Shown here in pieces: positions 40,257 to 48,483 of a stretch of DNA of 64,000 nt; position 1 is the stretch's first letter; each line of letters starts with the position of its first letter. The notes below the pieces were generated by a model. That model worked only from the letters and a program-made list of their open reading frames with translations. It was not told where the DNA came from and made no database searches. Source of the stretch: Exiguobacterium sp. 9-2 (GTDB lineage Bacteria; Bacillota; Bacilli; Exiguobacteriales; Exiguobacteriaceae); assembly GCF_036287235.1 (NCBI RefSeq), contig NZ_CP142850.1, positions 2,125,127-2,189,126 on the forward strand, in the 5' to 3' direction. Both the position numbers and the translations under genes were made by a program.

Positions 40257-40991
40257 TTAATTTCCTGTCACATCGACAAATGGATCCGACTTCGGTGTCT
40301 TCTCCTCGAGTGGCGTTTGTTTATCCGGCGTCAACTTCGTCAGGTCCGGACGATAATACGATTCAATCTCGACTGTGAATGAAAGCATCTCATCCTCAAG
40401 CAAAAGCGTTCCGCTACTCGGACCCGGTTCTTCCGGTCCCGATAACTGAATTTGGCGTAAGACCGTGATTCGATCCGTCCGCTCGATTTGTTTTAAGAAT
40501 GCCATCAATTCAAGATACGACGGGGCTTCAACCGTCAATGACGCCGGAAGTGGCGTCGCATTCGCTGTGGTTGTTCCTGTCGCCGCAGCTGTTGTCGCTT
40601 GATCTTGATCAGACTCCGTCGCCATTGCTCCGTCAACGGCAGGCGTTGATGTCACCGGTGACTGTGGCGTTGGCGTTGTGGTCGCCTGACCAAACGTGAT
40701 CGACTGGACTTTGACACCGGCAATCTGACTCGACGCGTTAATCGCATCGATGACGTCATCGTTCGCTGCCGTCACCGGGACTTTTTGTTGCAGGAAGCTC
40801 GACTCAGCGACGTCGACTTTCTGTTCGTTCGCTTTCGCTTGCTCGAGCACCATCTGTTCTCGCTTGAGCGTCGCTTCTTTTTCTTGCAACGTTTGGTGTG
40901 TCGTATACGTCGTATAACCGAAGTAACCGACCGCACCGAGAACGATCAAGATCGTTAGACCGAGGAGGATGAAGCTACTATAACGTTTCAA
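40257..40991 (-). CDS. PilO-like type IV pilus assembly protein
   Basis: A 244-residue bitopic membrane protein: helix 7-28 (FILLGLTILIVLGAVGYFGY), coiled coil about 32-65, an extracytoplasmic domain split by a Thr/Ala/Pro-rich insert (about 105-150), then a ferredoxin-like half (TVEAPSYLELMAFLKQIERTDRITVLRQIQL) and an acidic tail. That topology and the SYxxLxxFLxxLE-like pattern are those of PilO, and it follows the PilMN gene with a 4-base overlap. In pili of this type PilO pairs with PilN outside the membrane and links to PilM and the motor. Sequence identity to known PilO is low, so the call rests on layout and context. Confidence 0.75.
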   Translation of the reverse strand: MKRYSSFILLGLTILIVLGAVGYFGYTTYTTHQTLQEKEATLKREQMVLEQAKANEQKVDVAESSFLQQKVPVTAANDDVIDAINASSQIAGVKVQSITFGQATTTPTPQSPVTSTPAVDGAMATESDQDQATTAAATGTTTANATPLPASLTVEAPSYLELMAFLKQIERTDRITVLRQIQLSGPEEPGPSSGTLLLEDEMLSFTVEIESYYRPDLTKLTPDKQTPLEEKTPKSDPFVDVTGN

Positions 40992-42727
40992 TTGTCCGGC
41001 ACCTCCTCGATTTCAGTCGTTACATTCGGATCAGTCGTCTCCGTCGTCGGATCGGTTGAAGGAGTCGCTTCCGTCGAGCTATCCGTTTCCGATTCAGCTG
41101 GCTGATCTTCTTTTGGTACTGCCGGATCAGCTTCGTTTGTTTCGCCTTTGACGACTTCCGTCGGGTTGACGTTCAACGAGAATTGTCCGATATAACGAGG
41201 TTCTTCAGATTTTGCATCATCCGACGGTGTGATTTCCGTCGTCGGAATTTCTTGCCCGGTCGTCGGATCAACCGTCGTCGTCGTGACGACATCCGCCTTT
41301 TCATTCATCGTCCGTGTCGTCACACTCGCAAGGTTCGTTCCTGAGAAGACTTTATCTGTCAACAATTCACGATAAAAATCGTTTAGTTCATCAAGCGTCT
41401 CGAATTGGGTCGTCATCGTCACGGCATGATTCGCACCATACGCGAATTGAAGGATATAACCGCGTTCTGGGAGATAACGGGTAATCCGTTCAAGCGTCGG
41501 TACGGCAGGACGCGGCGTCGTCTCGAGTCCTTCGACTGTCTGTTTGAGTTGCGCGACTTCCTGCTTCGCCGATTGGTCCGATTCCGACTGCAACTGACGG
41601 ACGATCTGGATTTGATCGTTCGTCGATTCGACGCGATCCGCGAATTGATCGGTTTGCCAGTAGAGATAACCACCAGCGAGTCCGCCGAACAACAACAGAA
41701 TGAGTGAAGCGACAAGCGGATATTTCGGTGCTTCGTCGTTTTCCGGTAATAAGTTGATGCGGTCTTTTCGCGGTGAAGCAAGACCAGCGAGCGGTAAGTA
41801 CGCTCGTGGAATTGACTGTCCGTCGATCGTCATCATATCTGGAATTTCATCGAGACTTAAATCAAAGTTCGACCGGAAACGTGTTGCCAGTTCATCACGG
41901 AACGGGAAGTCCCCGGCAAGGACGACATTCGTGATCTCTCGTCCTTCGCGCGCGAGCGAAAATCGATAGAAATCGAGTACACGCGAGAACTCGAGCAACA
42001 TCTCATCTAAGATGAGTTCGACCGTCGGATCATCCGAGCGGTAACGATAATGCAATTGATCATCGATGACATCAACATCCCACGCGTCAGCCGCAAACGT
42101 GTCGACCGAGCGAATCAGACGTGGCACGTGATCTTCGATGATGATCAGCTGGTGATTCGTCGCATTCGCATTCCAGATCAATAACGTATCAGCTTCTGTT
42201 GTAACTGGGTGATGAGATTCAATCCCGAAGTAGGTCGCGAGCGGTTGAGGTTCAGCAGCAACCAGTCGCAAATGCTTTTGTTTGAACAGTTGCGTGTATT
42301 GCTTCAGCGCTTCGTTAGGGGCGGCATACAGCATGATTTCCCGCTTGCCGTCTTCTTCCAGAACCGTGTAATCAAAATACGGTTCTTCAAACGGCAGGAC
42401 GATACTATGTCCGATCTCCATGAACAGGTAGCCGCGAATTTGATTCGTCTCGATCGTCTCCGGAATATCAAGTTTCCGGGCGAGAACGAGTGAACCATCG
42501 AGCGCCAGCACCGCTTGCGAGCCACGCGGTACTTTCAGCTTCGTCAGTAACCCGTCAAAGATGAAATCAAGCGAGGCTTCCGGCTGCAACCAGCCTCCTT
42601 GCAGTGTTCCTGGCGGCAGCGCGACGACTGCCCGGCGCTTAATGACGCCTTTTTTGACGACCGCACCGAAGATTGCGACGTCGGTAAAATTAAAGTAGAT
42701 ATAAGTCCCTTTACGCCGTTGCGCCAT
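40988..42727 (-). CDS. PilM-PilN fusion protein, type IV pilus alignment subcomplex
   Basis: A 579-residue protein joining two usually separate subunits. Residues 1 to about 320 look like PilM (actin-fold; begins YIYFNFTDVAIFGAVVKKG, with Gln/Glu-rich membrane-site segments and VVLAGDFPFRDELATRF near 268). At 324-328 it reads INLLP, the conserved PilN N-terminal motif that normally docks into PilM, then a helix (about 337-357), a coiled coil (360-402) and a PilN-like extracytoplasmic domain (405-525). The last 50 residues are Thr/Glu/Asp/Pro-rich. AAGGAAGAA precedes ATG 42727. Fusion would fix 1:1 stoichiometry of PilM and PilN at the membrane. Confidence 0.8.
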   Translation of the reverse strand: MAQRRKGTYIYFNFTDVAIFGAVVKKGVIKRRAVVALPPGTLQGGWLQPEASLDFIFDGLLTKLKVPRGSQAVLALDGSLVLARKLDIPETIETNQIRGYLFMEIGHSIVLPFEEPYFDYTVLEEDGKREIMLYAAPNEALKQYTQLFKQKHLRLVAAEPQPLATYFGIESHHPVTTEADTLLIWNANATNHQLIIIEDHVPRLIRSVDTFAADAWDVDVIDDQLHYRYRSDDPTVELILDEMLLEFSRVLDFYRFSLAREGREITNVVLAGDFPFRDELATRFRSNFDLSLDEIPDMMTIDGQSIPRAYLPLAGLASPRKDRINLLPENDEAPKYPLVASLILLLFGGLAGGYLYWQTDQFADRVESTNDQIQIVRQLQSESDQSAKQEVAQLKQTVEGLETTPRPAVPTLERITRYLPERGYILQFAYGANHAVTMTTQFETLDELNDFYRELLTDKVFSGTNLASVTTRTMNEKADVVTTTTVDPTTGQEIPTTEITPSDDAKSEEPRYIGQFSLNVNPTEVVKGETNEADPAVPKEDQPAESETDSSTEATPSTDPTTETTDPNVTTEIEEVPDN

Positions 42728-42745
42728 ATGTACGTTCTTCCTTTC

Positions 42746-43501
42746 TTAAAGCAGTAAATCGAGGTACCACGATACCCAATCATCCGCAAAATAATATGTC
42801 AGTAATGTTCCGACGGCAATCGACGGAACGAAGGGAATGGGTTGTTTCCGTTTCACGCGTCCGAGTCCAAGTAATGTTAAGCCAAGAACGGAACCAACGA
42901 ATGCCGAGACGAACAAGGCAATGACGACGTGAAGCGGTCCAAGGAAGATTCCGAGCAGTCCGAACAGTTTGACATCCCCTGCTCCCATACCACGACGGGA
43001 AGCAAGAAAGATGACGAATAATAGAACGAAGCCGACGATTCCACCAATAATTGGATTATACCAGTTTTCGAGTGGAGAAAGGTAGCGCACAATCAAGGCA
43101 ATTGGCAAAAAGATGAGTAAAATTTTATTCGGGATCAGCATGTACGCTAAGTCTGACATCGTTAGGATGAACAGCAAGCTCGTCAGGACGAGTGTCAAGG
43201 CCAGTTCCATCGACCAGCCGAACTGCCAAAAGGCATAGGCATAAAGAATCCCTCCGAGTAATTCAAGCGCTGGATACTTGATTGAGATTGACTGTCCGCA
43301 AGAGCGGCACTTGCCGCCAAGCATAGCGTAACCGAGTACCGGTGTCAGTTCGAGCGGTCCTAAGACATGGCCACACGTCGGACAATGGGAGCGCGGATGA
43401 ACAATCGACTCCCCGACCGGGACGCGCAGACCGACAACGTTCGTAAACGACGTGATAAGTAAGCCTAACAAGAAAAAATAAACCGTGAAGACGATCGTCA
43501 T
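42746..43501 (-). CDS. pilD: Prepilin peptidase PilD (ComC-like)
   Basis: This membrane aspartyl protease cleaves prepilin leaders after Gly and methylates the new N-terminus. The 251 residues have the N-terminal methylase-like domain with two CxxC pairs (Cys40/43 and Cys65/68, zinc site) and eight helices; catalytic Asp117 lies in TMSDLAYMLIP and Asp176 in RRGMGAGDVKL (GxGD motif). AAAGGGAGG precedes ATG 43501. Substrates are evidently the pilin at 43570 and the three + strand prepilins. In Bacillus comC occupies the same site between folC and maf. Confidence 0.95.
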   Translation of the reverse strand: MTIVFTVYFFLLGLLITSFTNVVGLRVPVGESIVHPRSHCPTCGHVLGPLELTPVLGYAMLGGKCRSCGQSISIKYPALELLGGILYAYAFWQFGWSMELALTLVLTSLLFILTMSDLAYMLIPNKILLIFLPIALIVRYLSPLENWYNPIIGGIVGFVLLFVIFLASRRGMGAGDVKLFGLLGIFLGPLHVVIALFVSAFVGSVLGLTLLGLGRVKRKQPIPFVPSIAVGTLLTYYFADDWVSWYLDLLL

Positions 43502-43530
43502 GACACGACCTCCCTTTCAAAAAAGTTCAG

Positions 43531-43552
43531 AAAAAAACCCCCGAGGAGGGGG
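43531..43552 (-). terminator. Terminator after the major pilin gene
   Basis: Short GC stem CCCCC / GGGGG and TTTTTTT on the minus strand; partial read-through into pilD is likely. Confidence 0.8.
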
Positions 43553-43569
43553 ACAATCTTTTGTTCAGT

Positions 43570-44076
43570 TTACTCACTAGCTGAAGAGGATTTAGTGACA
43601 TTATCACGCTTTAAGTAAGAAGGAGCTTCGTTTGTGAAGTAGTCTTTATCACCTTTAAGCGTAACTGTATAAGTATATTTTCCATTTGTTGCTGCAGTAA
43701 CTGTAACGTAAGCATCTTTGTATGCTGCATCTCCATTAAATGGATCTTTCATATCATCAATGTATTCATCCATTTTAGCTTCGTTGCTACCTGCTACAAA
43801 TGCTTTGCTTTCACGATAAACACCAAGCTTGATCGATGATCCTGATTTAACTGGATTTGCTGAAGTATAGAGTTTAGAAGCAGATATCAATTGCTTCGCA
43901 TCCGAAACAACTGCATCCTTCCGCGAATTCTCGATCAATCCACCGATTGCGACGACAGCGATTGCTGCAATGATTCCTAAGATGACGACGACGACGAGTA
44001 ACTCGATCAACGTCAGTCCGCGCTCATCGCGCATTTGTTTTGCATCTAACCAGATTTCTTTTAAACGCTCTACCAT
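43570..44076 (-). CDS. pilA: Major type IV pilin
   Basis: The 168-residue prepilin has a long 20-residue basic/acidic leader, cleavage after Gly20 (RDERG-LTLIELL), Glu at +5 (Glu25) and the hydrophobic assembly helix to about residue 48. The globular part has no cysteine pair; it ends in a Ser-rich stretch. AGGGAGG precedes ATG 44076. A -10 TATAAT lies at 44146-44151 in the 138-base gap after pilC, and a terminator follows the gene, so pilin can be transcribed by itself at high level, as expected for the fibre subunit. Confidence 0.9.
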   Translation of the reverse strand: MVERLKEIWLDAKQMRDERGLTLIELLVVVVILGIIAAIAVVAIGGLIENSRKDAVVSDAKQLISASKLYTSANPVKSGSSIKLGVYRESKAFVAGSNEAKMDEYIDDMKDPFNGDAAYKDAYVTVTAATNGKYTYTVTLKGDKDYFTNEAPSYLKRDNVTKSSSASE

Positions 44077-44214
44077 TTTCTTTATGCCTCCCTAGTACTT
44101 TTTCACTGTTTTTGGTTAGTAGGTAATACTATCCAGATGAATACTATTATAGTAGCACCATATTTTTTGTAGAATATGTCTTTTTTTCACATCAGGTAAA
44201 TGTTTTTACAATTG

Positions 44215-45432
44215 TCAACTTGCTTGTATATCCGAGTAAATTTTAAACATCGGTACGACGACGGCGATGACGATGACACCGACGATTGCGGCTAAGACAA
44301 CGATCAGCAATGGTTCAATGATTGACTTCAATCGATCTGTTGTCGTCTCAACCTCCGTCTCGTAGAAGTTCGCGACCTCTGTCAGCATCGAATCAAGTCG
44401 TCCCGTCTCTTCACCGATGGCAATCATCTGTGTGACGAGAGGTGGAAAATATTTGTTTTTCTCAAGCGGTTCGTGCATCGGAATGCCGCGTGCCATCGCT
44501 TCATTAGCGCCGGCAATCCCTTTCCGGATAATTCGATTCGTCACAATCCGCTCCGTGATGTCGAGCGAGGCTAAAATTGGGACGGAAGCATTAAGCAGGA
44601 CGGACAGTCCCCGGGTCATTAAGGCGATCTGCGACTTTTGAATCAGGGGACCAAAAACGGGAATAATTAATAAAAAGCGATCGAAAAATAGTCGTTGGCG
44701 TTCGTTTTTTAAATTAAAGTACAGTAATCCAATCAATCCAAAAGCAATTAACAACATGACCCACCAGTACGCGACGAAGAAATCCGATACCGCGACGACG
44801 AGCTTCGTGATCAGCGGTAGCTCACTACCGAGCTGATCAAAAATCGAAGCAAACGTCGGGACGACGTTCATCATCAAGAACACGACGACGCCGACAGCAA
44901 CAAGTGAGACGACGGCTGGGTAAATCAGTGCCGAGATGACCTTTCGTTTAATCTCATACTGTTTTTGAAGCTGCGTCACGATATTCTCAAGTGCTTCCTC
45001 TAAGTTACCACTCGCTTCCCCCGCCATCGCCATACTGACGAAGAACGTATCAAAGACGCGGGGATGTTTCTCGATCGCTTTCGAAAATTGAATTCCACTG
45101 CGTAAGTCATCCTCGACTTCAATCAGTGCTCGCTCAAGCGGCTTTGATTCCGTCTGTTTTCGAAGGATCTCTGTTGCCTTGACGATGGAGACACCCGACC
45201 GCACAAGCGTCGCAAACTGACGCGCATACATGACGAGATGTTCGATTTTCGGTTTTGGACTAAGAAACGTAATCTCCGTGTTCAGTCCTTTTGACTCCTG
45301 CTTCTCAAGCGATGTCACAGCGATCTGATCCGTTCGCAGTTTTTCTGCGGCTTCTCGTTTCGTCAGCGCCGTGATTTTGCCCTTCTTTCGTTTACCGGCC
45401 ATCGTGCGACCTTCATACGTGAATACTGCCAT
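44215..45432 (-). CDS. pilC: Type IV pilus platform protein PilC
   Basis: The inner-membrane platform of the pilus motor. The 405 residues contain two T2SS_F domains (about 70-190 and 270-395), each ending in hydrophobic helices, with motifs such as MAMAGEASGNLEEAL and IAIGEETGRLDSML. It couples PilB/PilT to pilin insertion and removal. ATG 45432 follows GGGGTGAG, 4 bases after pilT. Confidence 0.95.
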   Translation of the reverse strand: MAVFTYEGRTMAGKRKKGKITALTKREAAEKLRTDQIAVTSLEKQESKGLNTEITFLSPKPKIEHLVMYARQFATLVRSGVSIVKATEILRKQTESKPLERALIEVEDDLRSGIQFSKAIEKHPRVFDTFFVSMAMAGEASGNLEEALENIVTQLQKQYEIKRKVISALIYPAVVSLVAVGVVVFLMMNVVPTFASIFDQLGSELPLITKLVVAVSDFFVAYWWVMLLIAFGLIGLLYFNLKNERQRLFFDRFLLIIPVFGPLIQKSQIALMTRGLSVLLNASVPILASLDITERIVTNRIIRKGIAGANEAMARGIPMHEPLEKNKYFPPLVTQMIAIGEETGRLDSMLTEVANFYETEVETTTDRLKSIIEPLLIVVLAAIVGVIVIAVVVPMFKIYSDIQAS

Positions 45433-45436
45433 GTTC

Positions 45437-46483
45437 TCACCCCGATATGTACGGTGTTGCAGCAGATGCCGGAATCAACCCTCGGCTGACGAGGTCCTGC
45501 AACGCCATTTGCATCGTCTGCATGCCATATTGTTTACCTGTCTGTAAGACAGATTGAATCTGATATTCCTTACCGGTCCGAATCAAGTTCGAGACGGCTG
45601 GTGTATCGACCATAATCTCGAGTGCCGCGACACGTCCTGTTCCGTCTGAGCGGGGCATCAAGCGTTGTGAGATGACGCCAGCGAGGACGTTCGCCAGCTG
45701 AGCTCGAATCTGATCTTGTTGTTCTGACGGAAAGACATCGATGATCCGACTGACCGTCGAAGCAGCGGTTGACGTATGGACCGTCGCAAAGACAAGGTGA
45801 CCGGTTTCAGCAGCCGTAACGGCAGTTGCGATCGTCTCAAGATCCCGCATCTCACCGAGCAAGATAACATCCGGATCCTGACGGAGCGCCGACCGTAATC
45901 CCGTAGCAAAGCGTGGCGCATCGATTCCAATTTCCCGCTGATCAATCAGACTTTTATGATGACTATGTAAGTATTCGATTGGATCTTCGAGCGTGATGAT
46001 GCGTTTATACATTGTCTGATTGATTTCATTGATCATCGCTGCAAGCGTCGTCGATTTTCCGGAACCGGTCGGACCTGTCACAAGAATCAAGCCGTGCGGT
46101 TTCGTCAAAAAACGCTTTAGGACAGGAGGTAATGCTAATTGCTCAAGTGTTGGTACTTCTGTCGGGATTGTTCGAAATGCTATCGATAATGCGCCCCGTT
46201 GATAAAAACAATTGACCCGATATCGAGCAACGCCCGGTACTCCAAACGAAAAATCGATGTCCCGATCTTGTTTTAATTGTTGATACATTTCGTCCGTAAT
46301 CAGGGATCGAACGAATCCATCAATGATGATTGGCTTCATTTTCTCCGTACCAAACGGCGCTAACGTTCCATTAATTCGAAAAACGGGTGGTGATCCCGCC
46401 GTGATGTGGACATCTGATGCATCTTGTTCTTTAGAGGAACGTAGTATGTCCTCAATTTGGGCACGTTCAATCGTACTGTTCAT
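45437..46483 (-). CDS. pilT: Type IV pilus retraction ATPase PilT
   Basis: The 348-residue hexameric ATPase starts with the PilT N-domain (ILRSSKEQDASDVHITAGSPPVFRI) and has Walker A VTGPTGSGKSTTL, the Asp box ITLEDPIEYLH, Walker B DPDVILLGEMRD and His box GHLVFATVHT; the AIRNLIRE-like C-terminal motif reads SNLIRTGKEYQIQSVL. It depolymerises pili and implies twitching or DNA uptake ability. The start overlaps the pilB stop by 4 bases. Confidence 0.96.
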   Translation of the reverse strand: MNSTIERAQIEDILRSSKEQDASDVHITAGSPPVFRINGTLAPFGTEKMKPIIIDGFVRSLITDEMYQQLKQDRDIDFSFGVPGVARYRVNCFYQRGALSIAFRTIPTEVPTLEQLALPPVLKRFLTKPHGLILVTGPTGSGKSTTLAAMINEINQTMYKRIITLEDPIEYLHSHHKSLIDQREIGIDAPRFATGLRSALRQDPDVILLGEMRDLETIATAVTAAETGHLVFATVHTSTAASTVSRIIDVFPSEQQDQIRAQLANVLAGVISQRLMPRSDGTGRVAALEIMVDTPAVSNLIRTGKEYQIQSVLQTGKQYGMQTMQMALQDLVSRGLIPASAATPYISG

Positions 46484-48144
46484 TCAGAAATCACCGTCCG
46501 TAATATTTCTTCTGTCGTCGTGATACCTTGAGCAACTTTTGATAATCCATCTGCAAGCAAGAAGCGTTGCCCTTGTGATTTGACATGCGCAGTAATTTCG
46601 CCCTCTGTTGATTGATTCATGATCATCCGGCGCAAAACTTCATCAATCATGATCACTTCCTGAATCGCGACGCGTCCACGGTATCCGGTCATGTTACACG
46701 ACGGACAACCACGTCCCCGCATGACCGTCGTCGCCTCAATTTCCTCTTGATCAAATAATTCCTGTTCTCGCGTCGAAATTGGATGTACTTCTCCACAATC
46801 GCGACACACTCGACGAACGAGCCGTTGCGCGATCAATCCACTGACGGATGCAGCAACTAGGAACGGTTCGACACCCATATCAATCAACCGGGTGATAGAA
46901 CTGACGGCAGAGTTCGTGTGCAAGGTCGAAAGGACAAGGTGACCTGTCAGCGAGGCACGAATTGAAATCTCAGCTGTCTCGATATCCCGGATTTCTCCGA
47001 CCATGACGACGTTCGGATCCTGACGCAAAATGGAGCGGAGACCGCTCGCGAATGTCAGACCAATTTTTGCATTAACTTGCACCTGATTGATGCCGTCAAC
47101 TTGGTATTCAACTGGGTCTTCGACGGTAATGATATTGCGTGACTCGTCATTCAACTCATTCAACGCTGCATACAACGTCGACGATTTACCGGACCCGGTC
47201 GGACCAGTGATTAAAATGATTCCATTCGGTCTCTTCAGCATATCTCGAAATTGTGATTCGTTACGCGAACTAAAACCGATTTTTGAGATTGAGATATTCG
47301 AGTTCGAGCTGTCGAGAATCCGAATGACGACCTTTTCGCCGTAAACGGTCGGTAAGGTTGAAACCCGGAAGTCATACGGCAAACCATTGAAGACGTACTT
47401 GATTCGTCCATCTTGTGGTAGACGGGATTCTGTAATATCAAGTTCACTCATGACTTTGATTCGTGTCGTCAAGATGTTTTGTACTTGTTTTGGATAGTTG
47501 TTTTCCGTCCGAAGTTCACCATCGATCCGAATTCGAATCGTCATCGACGATTCTTGCGGATCCATGTGAATATCTGACGCACGTTGTGCAATCGCATTTT
47601 CAAGAATTTGATTGACGAGACGAATGACAGGTGCCTCTTCTCGATTCACGACGTCGGCAATCTGTTCATTCGTCATGACATCGTCTGATTCGAGCAATTC
47701 CCGTAACGAGGAATCAATATCGTAATATTTTAGAATCGTTCGTCTGACTTCTTCACGTGTGGCAATTCCGACGTCAATCAAAAGACCAGTCTGCATCCGT
47801 AAATCATCAATGGCAATCAAGTCTAAGGGATCAGCCATTGCAATGAATAGTCGATTTCCTTCCCGATAAATCGGAACAAGATTGTGGCGTTGAGCTAAGT
47901 CTTTCGAAATCAATTTCGTGACAGCGACATCTACCGGGTAGTTATACAACTGAATGATTGGGATATTAAGTTGATGATGCAAAGCTTCCAATAGCTGTTG
48001 TTCCGTCAAATGACCTAATCGTAACAGGGCATCTCCCAATTTTTCAGTCGATCGTTTGACGGTCAACGCCTCATTCACTTGCGCTTCTGTCACGACACTC
48101 TCTTCAATCAACATCTCACCCAAACGCTTTCGCTTCATTGCCAT
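46480..48144 (-). CDS. pilB: Type IV pilus assembly ATPase PilB
   Basis: The 554-residue extension ATPase has an N-terminal T2SSE_N domain (RLGEMLIEESVVTEAQVNEAL, with about 150 residues before the core), Walker A ITGPTGSGKSSTL, Asp box VEDPVEYQV, Walker B DPNVVMVGEIRD, His box GHLVLSTLHT and a tetracysteine zinc site (CRDCGEV and CPSCNMTGY). AGGATGAC precedes ATG 48144. pilB-pilT-pilC are tightly spaced. Confidence 0.96.
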   Translation of the reverse strand: MAMKRKRLGEMLIEESVVTEAQVNEALTVKRSTEKLGDALLRLGHLTEQQLLEALHHQLNIPIIQLYNYPVDVAVTKLISKDLAQRHNLVPIYREGNRLFIAMADPLDLIAIDDLRMQTGLLIDVGIATREEVRRTILKYYDIDSSLRELLESDDVMTNEQIADVVNREEAPVIRLVNQILENAIAQRASDIHMDPQESSMTIRIRIDGELRTENNYPKQVQNILTTRIKVMSELDITESRLPQDGRIKYVFNGLPYDFRVSTLPTVYGEKVVIRILDSSNSNISISKIGFSSRNESQFRDMLKRPNGIILITGPTGSGKSSTLYAALNELNDESRNIITVEDPVEYQVDGINQVQVNAKIGLTFASGLRSILRQDPNVVMVGEIRDIETAEISIRASLTGHLVLSTLHTNSAVSSITRLIDMGVEPFLVAASVSGLIAQRLVRRVCRDCGEVHPISTREQELFDQEEIEATTVMRGRGCPSCNMTGYRGRVAIQEVIMIDEVLRRMIMNQSTEGEITAHVKSQGQRFLLADGLSKVAQGITTTEEILRTVISE

Positions 48145-48152
48145 TTAAATCG

Positions 48153-48467
48153 TCATCCTTCCGCGTGCCATGTTTCTTCTGCTTCTAACACATTCGGTCG
48201 TTGTTTCTTTTCATCAATCACACTTGTCACAGCAGCCGTGATGACACCTAACATGAAAATTCCGACCGGTACAAGTGGGTTCGTCATCCAGTCGAGCTGA
48301 ATGCTGAAATAAATCAAGGTCACGATGACAATCGTTGCCATCGATAAAATCGCCTTAGCTGCCATCGAAGTCACATATGGAATCGTGACGGCGAACATCA
48401 AACCACATACAATTGTAGCTAGTCCGATGATGATTCCTAATTCAATCGCGATCGTCGTCCAGTTCAT
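48153..48467 (-). CDS. Small membrane protein of the pilus operon
   Basis: The 104-residue protein has three predicted membrane helices (about 5-32 with GIIIGLATIVCGLMFAVTIPYV; 38-58; 64-86 with VPVGIFMLGVITAAVTSVI) and a short charged cytoplasmic or external tail DEKKQRPNVLEAEETWHAEG. ATG 48467 follows AAAGGGG; a longer frame reaches into the upstream gene but lacks an SD. I do not recognise a family. It lies between the VanW-like gene (16 bases after) and pilB (8 bases before), so it is co-transcribed with the pilus motor and may be a lineage-specific pilus or wall component. Confidence 0.75.
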   Translation of the reverse strand: MNWTTIAIELGIIIGLATIVCGLMFAVTIPYVTSMAAKAILSMATIVIVTLIYFSIQLDWMTNPLVPVGIFMLGVITAAVTSVIDEKKQRPNVLEAEETWHAEG

Positions 48468-48483
48468 CGCTGTTTCCCCTTTC

